Part shown: in pieces, positions 8,112 through 16,752 of the stretch
Layout of the letters: the number at the start of each line of letters is the position of its first letter
Numbering within the stretch: the stretch's first letter is position 1
Assembly (NCBI RefSeq): GCF_004216755.1
Contig: NZ_SGWZ01000002.1
Location: forward strand, 434,001-498,000
Reading direction: 5' to 3'
Length of the DNA: 64,000 nucleotides
Source of the DNA: Kerstersia gyiorum
GTDB lineage: Bacteria; Pseudomonadota; Gammaproteobacteria; Burkholderiales; Burkholderiaceae_B
Made by a program: the position numbers and the translations under genes
The notes under the pieces: generated by a model
Told to the model about the DNA's origin: nothing
The model's database searches: none
Seen by the model: only the letters and a program-made list of their open reading frames with translations

Positions 8112-9642
8112 CGCGCAGCTCCTGTTTGATAACTTTGCCCATTGCGTTGCGGGGCAGTGCTTCGCGGACCTGGAAGACTTTCGGCACTTTGTAGCCGGCC
8201 AGGCGTTCGCGGCAAAACCGCCGTAGCGCTTCGGCGTCCGGCGTGTCGGCGCCGTCGGCGATAACGACGCTGGCATGGCCGACCTCGCCCCAGCGTTCGT
8301 CGGCCATGCCGACAACGGCCACTTCGGCGACGGCAGGATGCTGCAGCAGCACGGCTTCGACTTCGGCGGGGTACACGTTCTCACCGCCGGAAATGAACAT
8401 GTCTTTCCAGCGGTCGACAATGGTGTAGTCGCCGTCTTCGTCGCAGCGCGCCACGTCGCCCGTACGCAGCCAGCCGCCTTCCAGCATGGTTTCCGCCGTG
8501 GCATCGGGCCGTTGCCAGTAACCGGGCGTGACGCCGGGGCCGCGCACCAGCAGTTCGCCGGCCTCGCCCGGCTCGACATCGCGGCCGTTACGGTCGACGA
8601 TGCGCACTTCGGTGACCAGTTGCGGTCTGCCCGCTGCGCCGGGTTTGCGCAGGACCTGATCTTCATCCAGCAGGAAGACGGTCGGTCCTGCTTCGGTCAT
8701 GCCCATGCCGGTACGCACCAGAATGCCCGCGTCGGCATAGCGTTGCGAGACGGCAGCCGGCATGGCCGCGCCGCCGCAGCTCCAGGAGCGCACACGTTGC
8801 AGGCGCGTGGCGTCGAAGCCGGGATGGGCCAGCAGGGCCTGGTAAATGGCGGGGACCCCGAAGAACAGGGTGGCGTGCTGGCTCAGTATCTCCAGTGCCT
8901 GTCCGGCATCGAAGCTGCGCTGCACCAGGACCGTGCCGCCCAGCATCAGCACACCGGAGGAATACAGATTGATGCCGGCCGTGTGGAATACCGGCAGCAC
9001 GTTAAGCAGGACGTCATCCGCGCTCAGACGGACGGCCAGCCCGATGTTCAGGTAGTTGGCCATCATCATGCGGAAGGTCTGGATCACGCCCTTGGGACGG
9101 CTGGTGGTGCCCGAGGTATAGAGCAGGTACCAGGGGCTGTCGGGATCGCGGTCGGCATGGGGGTGCGGGCCCGGGGTGACGGCGGCCAGGTCGGCGGCGT
9201 AGTCGCGGGCATTGGCGGCAGCATCGGTGGCGGCGCCAGCAGCGCCATCCAGGCTGACCAGGGTCAGCGGCGCCGGGTGGCGCGCTGCCAGCTGGATGGC
9301 GACGGCAGTGAATTCACCGCCATGGATCAGCACCTCCGGCTGGCAATCCTGCAGCAGGACTTCCAGTTCCGGCACCGCCAGGCGCCAGTTGAGCGGCACC
9401 AGTATCAGCCCAGCCTTGGCGCAGCCGAACAGCATGGCAAAAAATTCGGCGCGGTTATGGCCCAGCCAGGCCACGCGCGCGCCTGGCGACAGGCGCCAGT
9501 GTTCCACGGCGGCAGCCGCAAAACGGGCAGCACGTTCATTGAGTTCGCGATAGGTGTAGCGCGTGCCGTCGGCCAGATCTTCCAGCGCCAGCCGGTCCGG
9601 GCCCAGGCGGGCGCGCCGGGCAGTCAAGTCGAACATGTTCAT
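8095..9642 (-). CDS. AMP-dependent acyl-CoA synthetase/ligase
   Basis: A 515-residue ANL-superfamily ligase with the phosphate loop YTSGTTSRPKG, the adenylate motif GMTEAGP, the hinge GDVARCDEDGDYTIVDR, the GGENVYPAEVE motif and the C-terminal catalytic lysine in GKVIKQ. It activates a carboxylic acid to its CoA thioester. The family is broad (fatty, aromatic or cyclic acids), so the substrate cannot be named. The start at MNMFDL is preferred over an ATG 42 bp upstream because the ANL domain begins there and the longer leader has no ribosome site. It sits between the NHL-protein gene (61 bp gap) and the MaoC gene (overlap). Confidence 0.9.
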   Translation of the reverse strand: MNMFDLTARRARLGPDRLALEDLADGTRYTYRELNERAARFAAAAVEHWRLSPGARVAWLGHNRAEFFAMLFGCAKAGLILVPLNWRLAVPELEVLLQDCQPEVLIHGGEFTAVAIQLAARHPAPLTLVSLDGAAGAATDAAANARDYAADLAAVTPGPHPHADRDPDSPWYLLYTSGTTSRPKGVIQTFRMMMANYLNIGLAVRLSADDVLLNVLPVFHTAGINLYSSGVLMLGGTVLVQRSFDAGQALEILSQHATLFFGVPAIYQALLAHPGFDATRLQRVRSWSCGGAAMPAAVSQRYADAGILVRTGMGMTEAGPTVFLLDEDQVLRKPGAAGRPQLVTEVRIVDRNGRDVEPGEAGELLVRGPGVTPGYWQRPDATAETMLEGGWLRTGDVARCDEDGDYTIVDRWKDMFISGGENVYPAEVEAVLLQHPAVAEVAVVGMADERWGEVGHASVVIADGADTPDAEALRRFCRERLAGYKVPKVFQVREALPRNAMGKVIKQELRDAARH

Positions 9643-9703
9643 GCGTATTCCGGGGAATGGATGAAAGGGCCGGGCGGCCTGCATGGCAGGAGCCGCCCCG
9701 TGT

Positions 9704-12187
9704 TCAAGGCTGCAGTTCGTTCCAGTCGAAGCGCGTGATGCGGTTGCTGATCAGGGAGAACACATAGACGGCGTCGCCGCCCGAGGTGATCAGTTCGGTA
9801 TCGAACATGCCGCCGGCGCGGGTGCCCAGCGCGGGGTTGAGCCAGTGGCCCAGGTAGGCGGGCGAGATCAGGCCGTTGCCGTCGGGCGAGACGCCATCCG
9901 GGTTGTGCCAGGCGCGTGCCACCATGTTGAAGCCGTCCGCCACGAGCAAGGCGTCGCGGGTGGCATCGTGGGCCAGTCCGGCAGGCAGGAAGAAGCGTTG
10001 CGGGTCCAGGCTGGAGGGATGGTCATAGGTGCCGCCACCGATGCCGACCTGCCCGATGAGAGCGCCGGTGGCGGGGGCCAGCGCCTGTATGCGCTGGTTG
10101 CGGCGGTCGGTCACATAGACGCGGTCACCAAGAGCCAGCACGCTGCCAATCTGGTCGAAGCTGCCAGGCTGGCCCTGCTCGTAGAACGCCGGGCCCAGGT
10201 TCCAGCTCGCGCCCAGGTCGTTGCCCTTGGCGCTGTCGGCGCCGCCGCTGTGCCAGATGCGCGTCAGGCTGCCGCTGGAAGCGTTGTAATCGAAACGCCA
10301 GACCAGATTGGAAAAGCTGCTGATGTAAATGGCGTGCTGGCGGCCGGTGGCAGTCTGGGGCCGGACGGAGACCGAGACCGGGTAGTTGCCGTTGCTCAGG
10401 CCGATGGCCGGGACGCCCAGGCCGGTCGTGCGGGTATTGAGGTTGAATATATGGCGCAGGGAGCCGCCGGCGTCGTAGATGCGCAGGCTGCTGTTGCCGC
10501 TGTAGGGCCAGGGCAGGGTGAGGTCGGCGCCGACCAGCACCGCCACGGCATCGCCAAAGACCGGGTCGCGGAAGCTGCCGATGCCGGTAACGCCCAGGCT
10601 GATATCGGTGCCAGTGAAACGGCCCTGGTAGACCCCGGCGGCGTTATAGATGTTGATGCGTGAGTTCGGCGTATCGCTGACCAGCAGGCGCTGGCTGGAC
10701 GGCAGCCAGGCCATGCCGCTGGCGGAATGAAGCTGGCCGGGCAGGGTGCGCGGATAGCCCCAGAATTCGTTATCCGCCACTGTGCCCACGCCACGCGAGA
10801 CCGAGCAGCGCAGCAGGCTGGTGCCGGCATCATTGGTCCAGCATTTCTTGATCCGGTTATTGCCGCTGTCGCTGACCAGGTGCACGCGTGCATTGGTGTA
10901 CAGCATGCCCCAGGACCAGATGTTTTCGCGCTGGATGCTGCCATCGGGACGGACCAGCGGCACGAGATCATTGGGCAGCTGGAAAGCCGCGTCTTCGTTG
11001 GCGGCGGCGCTTGGGCTGCGCATTTCCACCTGGTGAATGCCAAGGTGGCCGTATACCCAGGTGGCGCGGGCATCGTCGGCGCCGCTGGCACGGTAGCGCA
11101 CGGCATGGGCCTCGCCGGGCTGGGCCAGGTTCGGCAGCCGCAGGATGCGGCCATTGTAGGTATCGGCGATATACAGGTTGCCTTGGGCATCCGTACGCAC
11201 GCCGCGGGGCCGTTTCAGGTGGTCGACCGCATTGCCGGCGTCGCGCAGCCGGCCGATCATGTCCAGCAGGGTCAGCTGGCCGCTGGCGGCATCCAAATGG
11301 TAAATCTTGACGCGGTTGTTGCCGTTGTCCGCCACGTAGATATAGGTGGCGCCGGACGGCGCACGGTAGTAAGTCAGCCCTTGCGGAATGCGGAAGCCGT
11401 CGCGCTTTTCCGGCGCGGCGGCGTAGTCGTCGTAATTGGACGACGGCGTGCCGTAGTCGCGGTCCGTGCCCCGGATGATGGGGCCGGCACCCGCAGGGTG
11501 GCCGCTGGCGTCCTGCCAGCCCAGTGTCTGCAGCAGGGTGGCCTGGTAACCCTGGTCCGGGTCGAGGCGGAAGACCTTGATACGATGATTGAACTCGTCG
11601 GAAACCACCATATAGCCTTGCGGCGTGATCACCACGTTGCGCGGCATCTGCAGGGCATCGCCAGCGCCGCTGCCCGGCGTGCCGAACGCGGTGACATACT
11701 GGAAGGTGTCGGCGTTATCGGCCACCGTACGGAAAAAGAGGATCTGGTGGCGGCCTACGTCATTGACATACAGGCCAGCCAGGCGTTCGTCCTCGGCTTC
11801 GCTGCGCGAAAGAAAGGCGATGCCCAGTGGCGCCTGTATGCCGGGCACGCTGCTGGCGGGGCTGTCGCTGGCGAGCAGGGTATCGGCGTCGTCCAGCGTG
11901 CCGATGCTGCGACCGCTCAGGTCCAGCACCTGGATACGGTGGTTACCCATGTCAGCCACATAGATGCGTGCCTCGGCCGGGTTGCTGCCCAGCGTGTCGG
12001 GGTCGTAGGTGACGGTCGTCGGGGTGTTGAACTGGTAGCGCTGATGCGCGCTCTCGCCGAGCAGATCGGCGCTGCGGTCTTCATCGGCGAAAGTCTGGAA
12101 GGCGTGAGCCGGCAGGCCGGGCAGCAGCAGGGCGCCGAATATCAGGACGCGCCAGCGGTACAGTCGCACACGTTTTTTCCACAGCAT
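9704..12187 (-). CDS. Secreted NHL-repeat beta-propeller protein
   Basis: 827 residues with a signal peptide (KKRVRLYRWR, hydrophobic core, AHA cleavage). The body repeats NHL-type blades: RIYVADMGNHRIQVLDLSG, YMVVSDEFNHRIKVFRL, YIYVADNGNNRVKIYHLD, LYIADTYNGRILRLPN, LVSDSGNNRIKK, LLVSDTPNSRINIYN and VYVTDRRNQRIQAL. These mark one or more beta-propellers in the periplasm or outside the cell. NHL propellers include lyases, lactonases and binding proteins, so no enzymatic role can be assigned. A strong GAGGAG ribosome site precedes the ATG. Its place between a crotonase and an acyl-CoA ligase suggests it handles the pathway substrate before uptake. Confidence 0.8.
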   Translation of the reverse strand: MLWKKRVRLYRWRVLIFGALLLPGLPAHAFQTFADEDRSADLLGESAHQRYQFNTPTTVTYDPDTLGSNPAEARIYVADMGNHRIQVLDLSGRSIGTLDDADTLLASDSPASSVPGIQAPLGIAFLSRSEAEDERLAGLYVNDVGRHQILFFRTVADNADTFQYVTAFGTPGSGAGDALQMPRNVVITPQGYMVVSDEFNHRIKVFRLDPDQGYQATLLQTLGWQDASGHPAGAGPIIRGTDRDYGTPSSNYDDYAAAPEKRDGFRIPQGLTYYRAPSGATYIYVADNGNNRVKIYHLDAASGQLTLLDMIGRLRDAGNAVDHLKRPRGVRTDAQGNLYIADTYNGRILRLPNLAQPGEAHAVRYRASGADDARATWVYGHLGIHQVEMRSPSAAANEDAAFQLPNDLVPLVRPDGSIQRENIWSWGMLYTNARVHLVSDSGNNRIKKCWTNDAGTSLLRCSVSRGVGTVADNEFWGYPRTLPGQLHSASGMAWLPSSQRLLVSDTPNSRINIYNAAGVYQGRFTGTDISLGVTGIGSFRDPVFGDAVAVLVGADLTLPWPYSGNSSLRIYDAGGSLRHIFNLNTRTTGLGVPAIGLSNGNYPVSVSVRPQTATGRQHAIYISSFSNLVWRFDYNASSGSLTRIWHSGGADSAKGNDLGASWNLGPAFYEQGQPGSFDQIGSVLALGDRVYVTDRRNQRIQALAPATGALIGQVGIGGGTYDHPSSLDPQRFFLPAGLAHDATRDALLVADGFNMVARAWHNPDGVSPDGNGLISPAYLGHWLNPALGTRAGGMFDTELITSGGDAVYVFSLISNRITRFDWNELQP

Positions 12188-12236
12188 GGGGTGTCTCCTC
12201 GTTTTGCAGGACGGGCCGTATGCCTTGCCTGGCGGC

Positions 12237-13010
12237 TCAGCGGCGTTTCAGGCCCAGGAATTCCTGCATGCCGCGTGCGGCTTCATCGGTATCAATCTGT
12301 TCCAGGAAATGTTGCAGCTCGCGCGCCAGGCCAGCGGCGACGGTTTGCGGGTCCGGGCGCACCTGTTCGAGCGTGTGGCGCACGCTGCCGGGGCGGCCGG
12401 CAGCCATGCGCGTGGCAATCTGGTGCGCCAGAGGCAGGACGCTTTCGGTATCCGGCGCCATCTGGTGCAGCAGGCCCAGCCTGGCGGCTTCCGGCGCTTC
12501 CAGGCGCTCATTGAGCAACTGTACGGAGAGGGCGCGGGCACGGCCGATGCGCTCGGGCATCAAGGTGGTCCAGCCGCCATCCGGGCTGAAACCCACGGCC
12601 GTGTACCAGGGGGCGAAAGAGGTGTCGGGCCCGCCCACCGCGAGGTCGCAAGCCAGCACCAGGCCGGCGGAACCACCGGTGACCAGGCCTTGTACCGCCG
12701 CGATGGTGGGGCAGGGCAGTTGCAACAGCGTCAGGATGACCTCATTGAGCGCACCCACGACATGCCGCGCATAGGCGCGGCGCTCCGGTCGAGGCACGCT
12801 GCTGAAGCCGGCCACATCGCCCCCGCTGGAAAACGAACGGCCCTGGGCCGCCAGCACGACGGCGCGCGGTTCGTCGGCGCGCACATCGTCCAGGGCCTTC
12901 AGTAAGGCATCCAGCAGCGCGGGCACCAGTGCATTGTGCCGGTTGGGACGATTCAGCCGGATCTCAGCGATGCCGGCATGGATTCTGGTCAGTACCAGTT
13001 CCTGGCTCAT
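12237..13010 (-). CDS. Enoyl-CoA hydratase/isomerase (crotonase family)
   Basis: 257 residues with the crotonase oxyanion-hole segments GRSFSSGGDVAGF and QGLVTGGSAGLVLACDLAVGG. The position of the second catalytic glutamate of classical hydratases reads GFSPDGGWT, with Asp, as in PaaG-type isomerases, so isomerase or another crotonase activity is possible. It acts on a CoA thioester, probably with the ligase and MaoC-like enzyme of the same operon. Its ATG overlaps the tetR stop (ATGA). The NHL-protein gene follows after 49 bp. Confidence 0.88.
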   Translation of the reverse strand: MSQELVLTRIHAGIAEIRLNRPNRHNALVPALLDALLKALDDVRADEPRAVVLAAQGRSFSSGGDVAGFSSVPRPERRAYARHVVGALNEVILTLLQLPCPTIAAVQGLVTGGSAGLVLACDLAVGGPDTSFAPWYTAVGFSPDGGWTTLMPERIGRARALSVQLLNERLEAPEAARLGLLHQMAPDTESVLPLAHQIATRMAAGRPGSVRHTLEQVRPDPQTVAAGLARELQHFLEQIDTDEAARGMQEFLGLKRR

Positions 13011-13666
13011 GGTTTCTCCTTGCGGTCCAGCGCGAGTCCGTGGCGGAACATGCCGCTCATGGTTTCTACAATGGCTTCAAATGGCATGTCCTGCTTCCAG
13101 ATGGAATATCGCAAGCCGAGGAAATGGGCCATGCCCATCAGCGCCCAGACTCGTATCTCGTCGTTGCCGGGGCGGATTTCTCCCTTGCGTGTGGCATCGG
13201 ACAGTAGCCGGACATAGCCGCGGCCGAAGGATTCGTAATATTCGCGATAGATGGATTCGTCGACGGATTGCGCCTCCTGCAGCACCCGGTATAGCGAAGG
13301 GTGTTCCATCAGGTATTTCAGGAAGGCATGCAGGCCTTTTTCCTCGGCTTCCAGGCGATCCCTGGCATGCAGTGTCTCGGCGGCAAGATGGGCGCGAACT
13401 TCACGGCCCATATCGCGCACCAGTTCCCGCAGGATTTCTTCCTTGCCGGAGAAATAGCAGTACAGCGTTCCTTGCGCCACGCCGGCGGCACGGGTGATAT
13501 CGCTGATGCCGGCGCGGTGATAGCCCAGCGTACCTATGGTCGATTCCGCTGCGCGCAGGATCTGCGCGCGAGTGCGGGCACCTCGCGCCGTTTTCGGGGT
13601 GCCTGGGGATTCCCGCACCGTGGAAGCTGCCTGGGTATCTTCAGGCTGAGGGGATGAGTCGGCCAT
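13007..13666 (-). CDS. TetR-family transcriptional regulator of the divergent catabolic/transport cluster
   Basis: 219 residues. The N-terminal helix-turn-helix reads ISDITRAAGVAQGTLYCYFSGKEEIL, canonical for TetR. The C-terminal ligand domain is generic (about 150 residues). It is the first gene of the minus operon and divergent from the ABC importer. The ATG at 13666 is chosen over one at 13705 because the latter lies inside a palindrome (13686-13709) that is repeated before the importer and is probably this protein's operator. By family, it should repress both operons until a pathway acyl-CoA or substrate binds; this is inferred. Confidence 0.88.
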   Translation of the reverse strand: MADSSPQPEDTQAASTVRESPGTPKTARGARTRAQILRAAESTIGTLGYHRAGISDITRAAGVAQGTLYCYFSGKEEILRELVRDMGREVRAHLAAETLHARDRLEAEEKGLHAFLKYLMEHPSLYRVLQEAQSVDESIYREYYESFGRGYVRLLSDATRKGEIRPGNDEIRVWALMGMAHFLGLRYSIWKQDMPFEAIVETMSGMFRHGLALDRKEKP

Positions 13667-13685
13667 GTATCGGTCTTTAAATATG

Positions 13686-13709
13686 AAACATGAATCGGTA
13701 GTCATAAAA
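13686..13709. promoter_or_regulatory. Probable TetR operator, tetR-proximal copy
   Basis: AAACATGA-N8-TCATaaaa: the left arm is identical to the copy at 13830 and the right arm keeps its first four bases. Read on the minus strand, it contains ATGACTAC-CG-ATTCATGTTT, which matches the other copy at 18 of 20 positions. It lies 20-43 bp upstream of the tetR start, where it could block transcription of the minus operon. Confidence 0.7.
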
Positions 13710-13829
13710 GCTAAAGCTTGTTCAATCAGGAGTCAAGCTGCGTTCATATGGCAAAACATTGGCGTTTTCCCTTGTAGATTAAGTCGCTCTTCGCATGATG
13801 GAATGCAAAAAAGATAAGTCATTCAAAAT

Positions 13830-13853
13830 AAACATGACTACTTATTCATGTTT
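13830..13853. promoter_or_regulatory. Probable TetR operator, importer-proximal copy
   Basis: A perfect inverted repeat AAACATGA-N8-TCATGTTT, 68 bp upstream of the substrate-binding-protein start and 120 bp from its partner at 13686. Size and symmetry fit a TetR dimer site. Two matching sites flanking a divergent control region imply joint repression of the catabolic and transport operons. Confidence 0.75.
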
Positions 13854-13920
13854 TTCTTGTTTGCCGCAGGCTGGGCAGAATTGTCAGCCGGCACCGGATA
13901 GTCCACCGAGGAGATTCGCC

Positions 13921-15144
13921 ATGAAACGCCTGTCCTGTCGTGCCGCGCTACTGCTGGGGGCTTTCGTTCTGAACGGCAGTGCCTGGGCCGCCGATCCCTT
14001 TCGCGTGGTCCATGTTACCGACTTTACCGGCCCATTATCGGCTTATGCCCAACAACTCAGCACCGGCATGAAGATGGGCTTCGAGTATGCCACGCAGGGC
14101 AGCATGGAAACGGCTGGCCGGCAGATTGTCCTCAGCAGCAAGGATAGCCAGGGCGACCCGGCGCGTGCCCGTACGCTGGTGGAGGAGGCCTATGCCGAGG
14201 ATGACGCCCATATTGTCGTCGGCCCCGTGGCCTCCGGTGTGGCACTGGCGACCCTTCCCATCGCTGAAGAATATGAACGGGTGATCATGCCCGAAGGGGT
14301 CGCCGATGCCATTACCGGGGCGGCCTGGAACCGTTATGTGGTCCGTGTCGGGCGCAATTCTTCGCAGGATGCTGTCTCCAACGCCGTGGCGTTGGGCAAG
14401 CCTGGCGTTTGTGTGGCTACCATCGCCCAGGATTATGCGTTTGGCAGGGATGGCGTGGCTGCGTACCGCGAAGCCCTGGAACCTACCGGCGGCAAATTGG
14501 TGCATGAGGAATACCTGCCGACTGACGCGACCGATTTTACTGCTGCGGCGCAACGTTTGTTCGGGGCCCTGCGTGATCGCACGGATTGCAGCGCAGGAAA
14601 ATTCATCTTCGCCATCTGGGCCGGCGCGACCAGCCCGCTGGCCCGCATCCAGGATCTGCAACCGGAGCGCCATGGCATCCGGCTGGCGGCCGGCGGCAAC
14701 ATCCTGCCGGCATTGGTGTCGTATGCCGACCTGGAAGGCATGGAAGGCGCGGGTTTCTATTACTTTGAATCTCCCGACAACCCGATCAACGATTGGTTTG
14801 TCGCCGAGCACTTCAAGCGCTACCAGGCCGCACCGGACTTCTTTACGACGCAGGGTTTCGCTCAGGCCATGGCGATTGTTGCCGCCTTGCAGAAAAGTGG
14901 GGGTTCCAGTGATACCGAGGATCTCTTGAAGGCCTTTTCGGGACTGCGCTTCGATACGCCCAAAGGCGAGATGCTGATCCGTCCGGAAGACCATCAGGCG
15001 CTGCAATCCATGTATCACTTCCGCATCCAGCGCGAAGAACGCAAGGACTGGTTTGCCGACCGTGCGGTAACGGCCGGGGTGCCGGTGCTGATACGTGAGA
15101 TTCCGCTGGAGGAAATGAAGATTCCGGTGCGCAACGCTCGCTGA
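13921..15144 (+). CDS. Periplasmic substrate-binding protein of a branched-chain-amino-acid-type ABC importer
   Basis: 407 residues: signal peptide (MKRLSCRAALLLGAFVL, AWA-A cleavage), then a type I periplasmic binding fold of the LivJ/Peripla_BP_6 family (VVHVTDFTGPLSAYAQQLSTGMKMGFEYA, SSKDSQGDPARARTLVEEA, IVVGPVASGVALATLPI). The frame is open 42 codons further upstream, but the GAGGAG ribosome site and the signal peptide fix this start. It supplies substrate to the two ATPases and two permeases that follow. Members of this family often bind aromatic or aliphatic acids, so an acid handled by the divergent ligase operon is the natural guess. Confidence 0.9.
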   Translation: MKRLSCRAALLLGAFVLNGSAWAADPFRVVHVTDFTGPLSAYAQQLSTGMKMGFEYATQGSMETAGRQIVLSSKDSQGDPARARTLVEEAYAEDDAHIVVGPVASGVALATLPIAEEYERVIMPEGVADAITGAAWNRYVVRVGRNSSQDAVSNAVALGKPGVCVATIAQDYAFGRDGVAAYREALEPTGGKLVHEEYLPTDATDFTAAAQRLFGALRDRTDCSAGKFIFAIWAGATSPLARIQDLQPERHGIRLAAGGNILPALVSYADLEGMEGAGFYYFESPDNPINDWFVAEHFKRYQAAPDFFTTQGFAQAMAIVAALQKSGGSSDTEDLLKAFSGLRFDTPKGEMLIRPEDHQALQSMYHFRIQREERKDWFADRAVTAGVPVLIREIPLEEMKIPVRNAR

Positions 15145-15168
15145 TTTGGTATTCAGGGGAGCTTCAAC

Positions 15169-15957
15169 ATGACCCGCAGTCACGGCGCAAGCCCAGCAGT
15201 TCCCGTTCTGGAAACCCGTGGCCTGACCATCCGCTTCGGTGGCCATACGGCCGTGGACCACGTGTCCTGTGCATTTCATGGGGGCACTCTGACAGCCATT
15301 GTCGGTCCGAATGGCGCAGGCAAAACGACCTGGTTCAACCTGATTTCCGGCCAGTTGCGCGCCACCAGCGGCAGCGTGCTAGTACAGGGCGAAGATGTGA
15401 CCGCGCTGGGCGCACCGGCGCGCGCCGACCGGGGGCTGGGCCGGGCGTTCCAGCTGACCAATCTCTTTCCCAGCCTGTCGGCGCAGGAAAACGTGCGCCT
15501 GGCCGTGGCGTCGCGTTACCGCATCGGCCATGTGTTCTGGCAGATGACGGCACGGCGGCGCGATATCAGCGAGCGTGCCGCGGCGTATCTGGCACAGGTC
15601 AATCTGGCCCATCGCGCGGATACGCCGGTCGCCGGCCTGTCGCATGGCGACCAGCGCAAGCTGGAAGTGGCGCTGATGCTGGCGCTGGAACCGGAGGTTT
15701 TCATGTTCGACGAGCCGACCGCCGGCATGAGCGTGGACGAGGTGCCGGTGATCCTTGATTTGATTGCCGAGATCAAGCGGAGTCAGAACAAGGTGATCCT
15801 GCTGGTGGAGCACAAGATGGACGTAGTGCGCGCGCTGGCGGACCGGATTGTCGTGCTGCACAACGGCCAATTGGTCGCCGACGGCGAGCCGGGCGCCGTG
15901 ATCGCCTCGCCGCTGGTGCAGGAAGCCTATCTGGGCGCCAGCGTGGAGGCGGCATGA
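15169..15957 (+). CDS. ABC transporter ATP-binding protein, LivG type
   Basis: 262 residues with Walker A GPNGAGKT, signature [13 protein letters not shown] (LSHGD variant common in LivG proteins), Walker [13 protein letters not shown] and a downstream His-containing LLVEHKMD switch. It powers import through the permease pair encoded downstream. It follows the binding protein by 24 bp and its stop overlaps the next ATPase start. Confidence 0.92.
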   Translation: MTRSHGASPAVPVLETRGLTIRFGGHTAVDHVSCAFHGGTLTAIVGPNGAGKTTWFNLISGQLRATSGSVLVQGEDVTALGAPARADRGLGRAFQLTNLFPSLSAQENVRLAVASRYRIGHVFWQMTARRRDISERAAAYLAQVNLAHRADTPVAGLSHGDQRKLEVALMLALEPEVFMFDEPTAGMSVDEVPVILDLIAEIKRSQNKVILLVEHKMDVVRALADRIVVLHNGQLVADGEPGAVIASPLVQEAYLGASVEAA

Positions 15958-16736
15958 ACACGATGCCGATCGACCGCAAGCAGTCAGCTACGCCCTCGGT
16001 ACAAGGCGACGCCGGGGCGCCCATCCTGAGCCTGGCCGGGGTGCATGCCGATATTGGCCAATACCACATACTGCATGGCGTAGACCTGCTCGTGCCCAAG
16101 GGCGAGTTGACGGTGCTGCTGGGGCGCAATGGCGCGGGTAAAAGCACGACGCTGCGCACCATCATGGGCCTCACGACGGTCACGCAAGGCGAGCTGAATT
16201 TCCGGGGGCAAAGCCTCAAAGGGGTCGCGACACCGGCCATTGCACGGCGGGGTATTGCCTTCGTCCCGGAGAACATGGGCATTTTTGGCATGCTGACCGT
16301 GCGTGAAAACCTGGTGCTGGCGGCTATCGGCGGCGCCATGGATGCGGACCGCCTGGACTGGATACTGGGCGTGTTTCCGCCACTGAAAAAGTTTTGGGAC
16401 CGGCCCGCAGGCAATCTGTCGGGCGGGCAGAAACAGATGCTGGCGATTGCGCGGGCCGTGATCGAACCGCGCGAACTGCTGCTGGTGGATGAACCGACCA
16501 AAGGCCTGGCGCCGGCCATTATCAATGATCTGGCCGAGGCCTTCGAGCAGCTCAAGGCACAGCAGGTTTCCATCCTGCTGGTTGAACAGAATTTCAATTT
16601 CTCGCGCCGTCTGGGGCAGTCCGTTGCCGTCATGAATGACGGCCGCATCGTGCATACCGGCAGCATGGCAACGCTGGCCAGCGACGAGGCCCTGCAGCAT
16701 GAATTGCTGGGCCTTGGGCTGGGGGCGCATCAATAG
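15954..16736 (+). CDS. ABC transporter ATP-binding protein, LivF type
   Basis: 260 residues with Walker A GRNGAGKS, signature LSGGQKQMLAIARA, Walker B LLLVDEPTKGLAP and switch LLVEQNFNF. LivF and LivG form the ATPase heterodimer of this importer class. The N-terminus carries about 20 residues more than usual before the conserved domain, so a later start is possible, but the ATGA overlap with the preceding gene favours this one. Confidence 0.92.
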   Translation: MNTMPIDRKQSATPSVQGDAGAPILSLAGVHADIGQYHILHGVDLLVPKGELTVLLGRNGAGKSTTLRTIMGLTTVTQGELNFRGQSLKGVATPAIARRGIAFVPENMGIFGMLTVRENLVLAAIGGAMDADRLDWILGVFPPLKKFWDRPAGNLSGGQKQMLAIARAVIEPRELLLVDEPTKGLAPAIINDLAEAFEQLKAQQVSILLVEQNFNFSRRLGQSVAVMNDGRIVHTGSMATLASDEALQHELLGLGLGAHQ

Positions 16737-16752
16737 CGATAGGGGGCAAAGC

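Noticed and set aside
8112..8666. 185-codon N-terminal extension of the MaoC-like frame
   Set aside because: It lies wholly within the ligase gene and encodes Arg/Ser/Pro-rich shadow sequence; the hotdog domain starts right after the ATG at 8111.
8275..12514. Long plus-strand frames (487 and 595 codons) over the ligase and NHL genes
   Set aside because: Antisense shadows; products show no family features while the minus-strand genes carry full motifs and ribosome sites.
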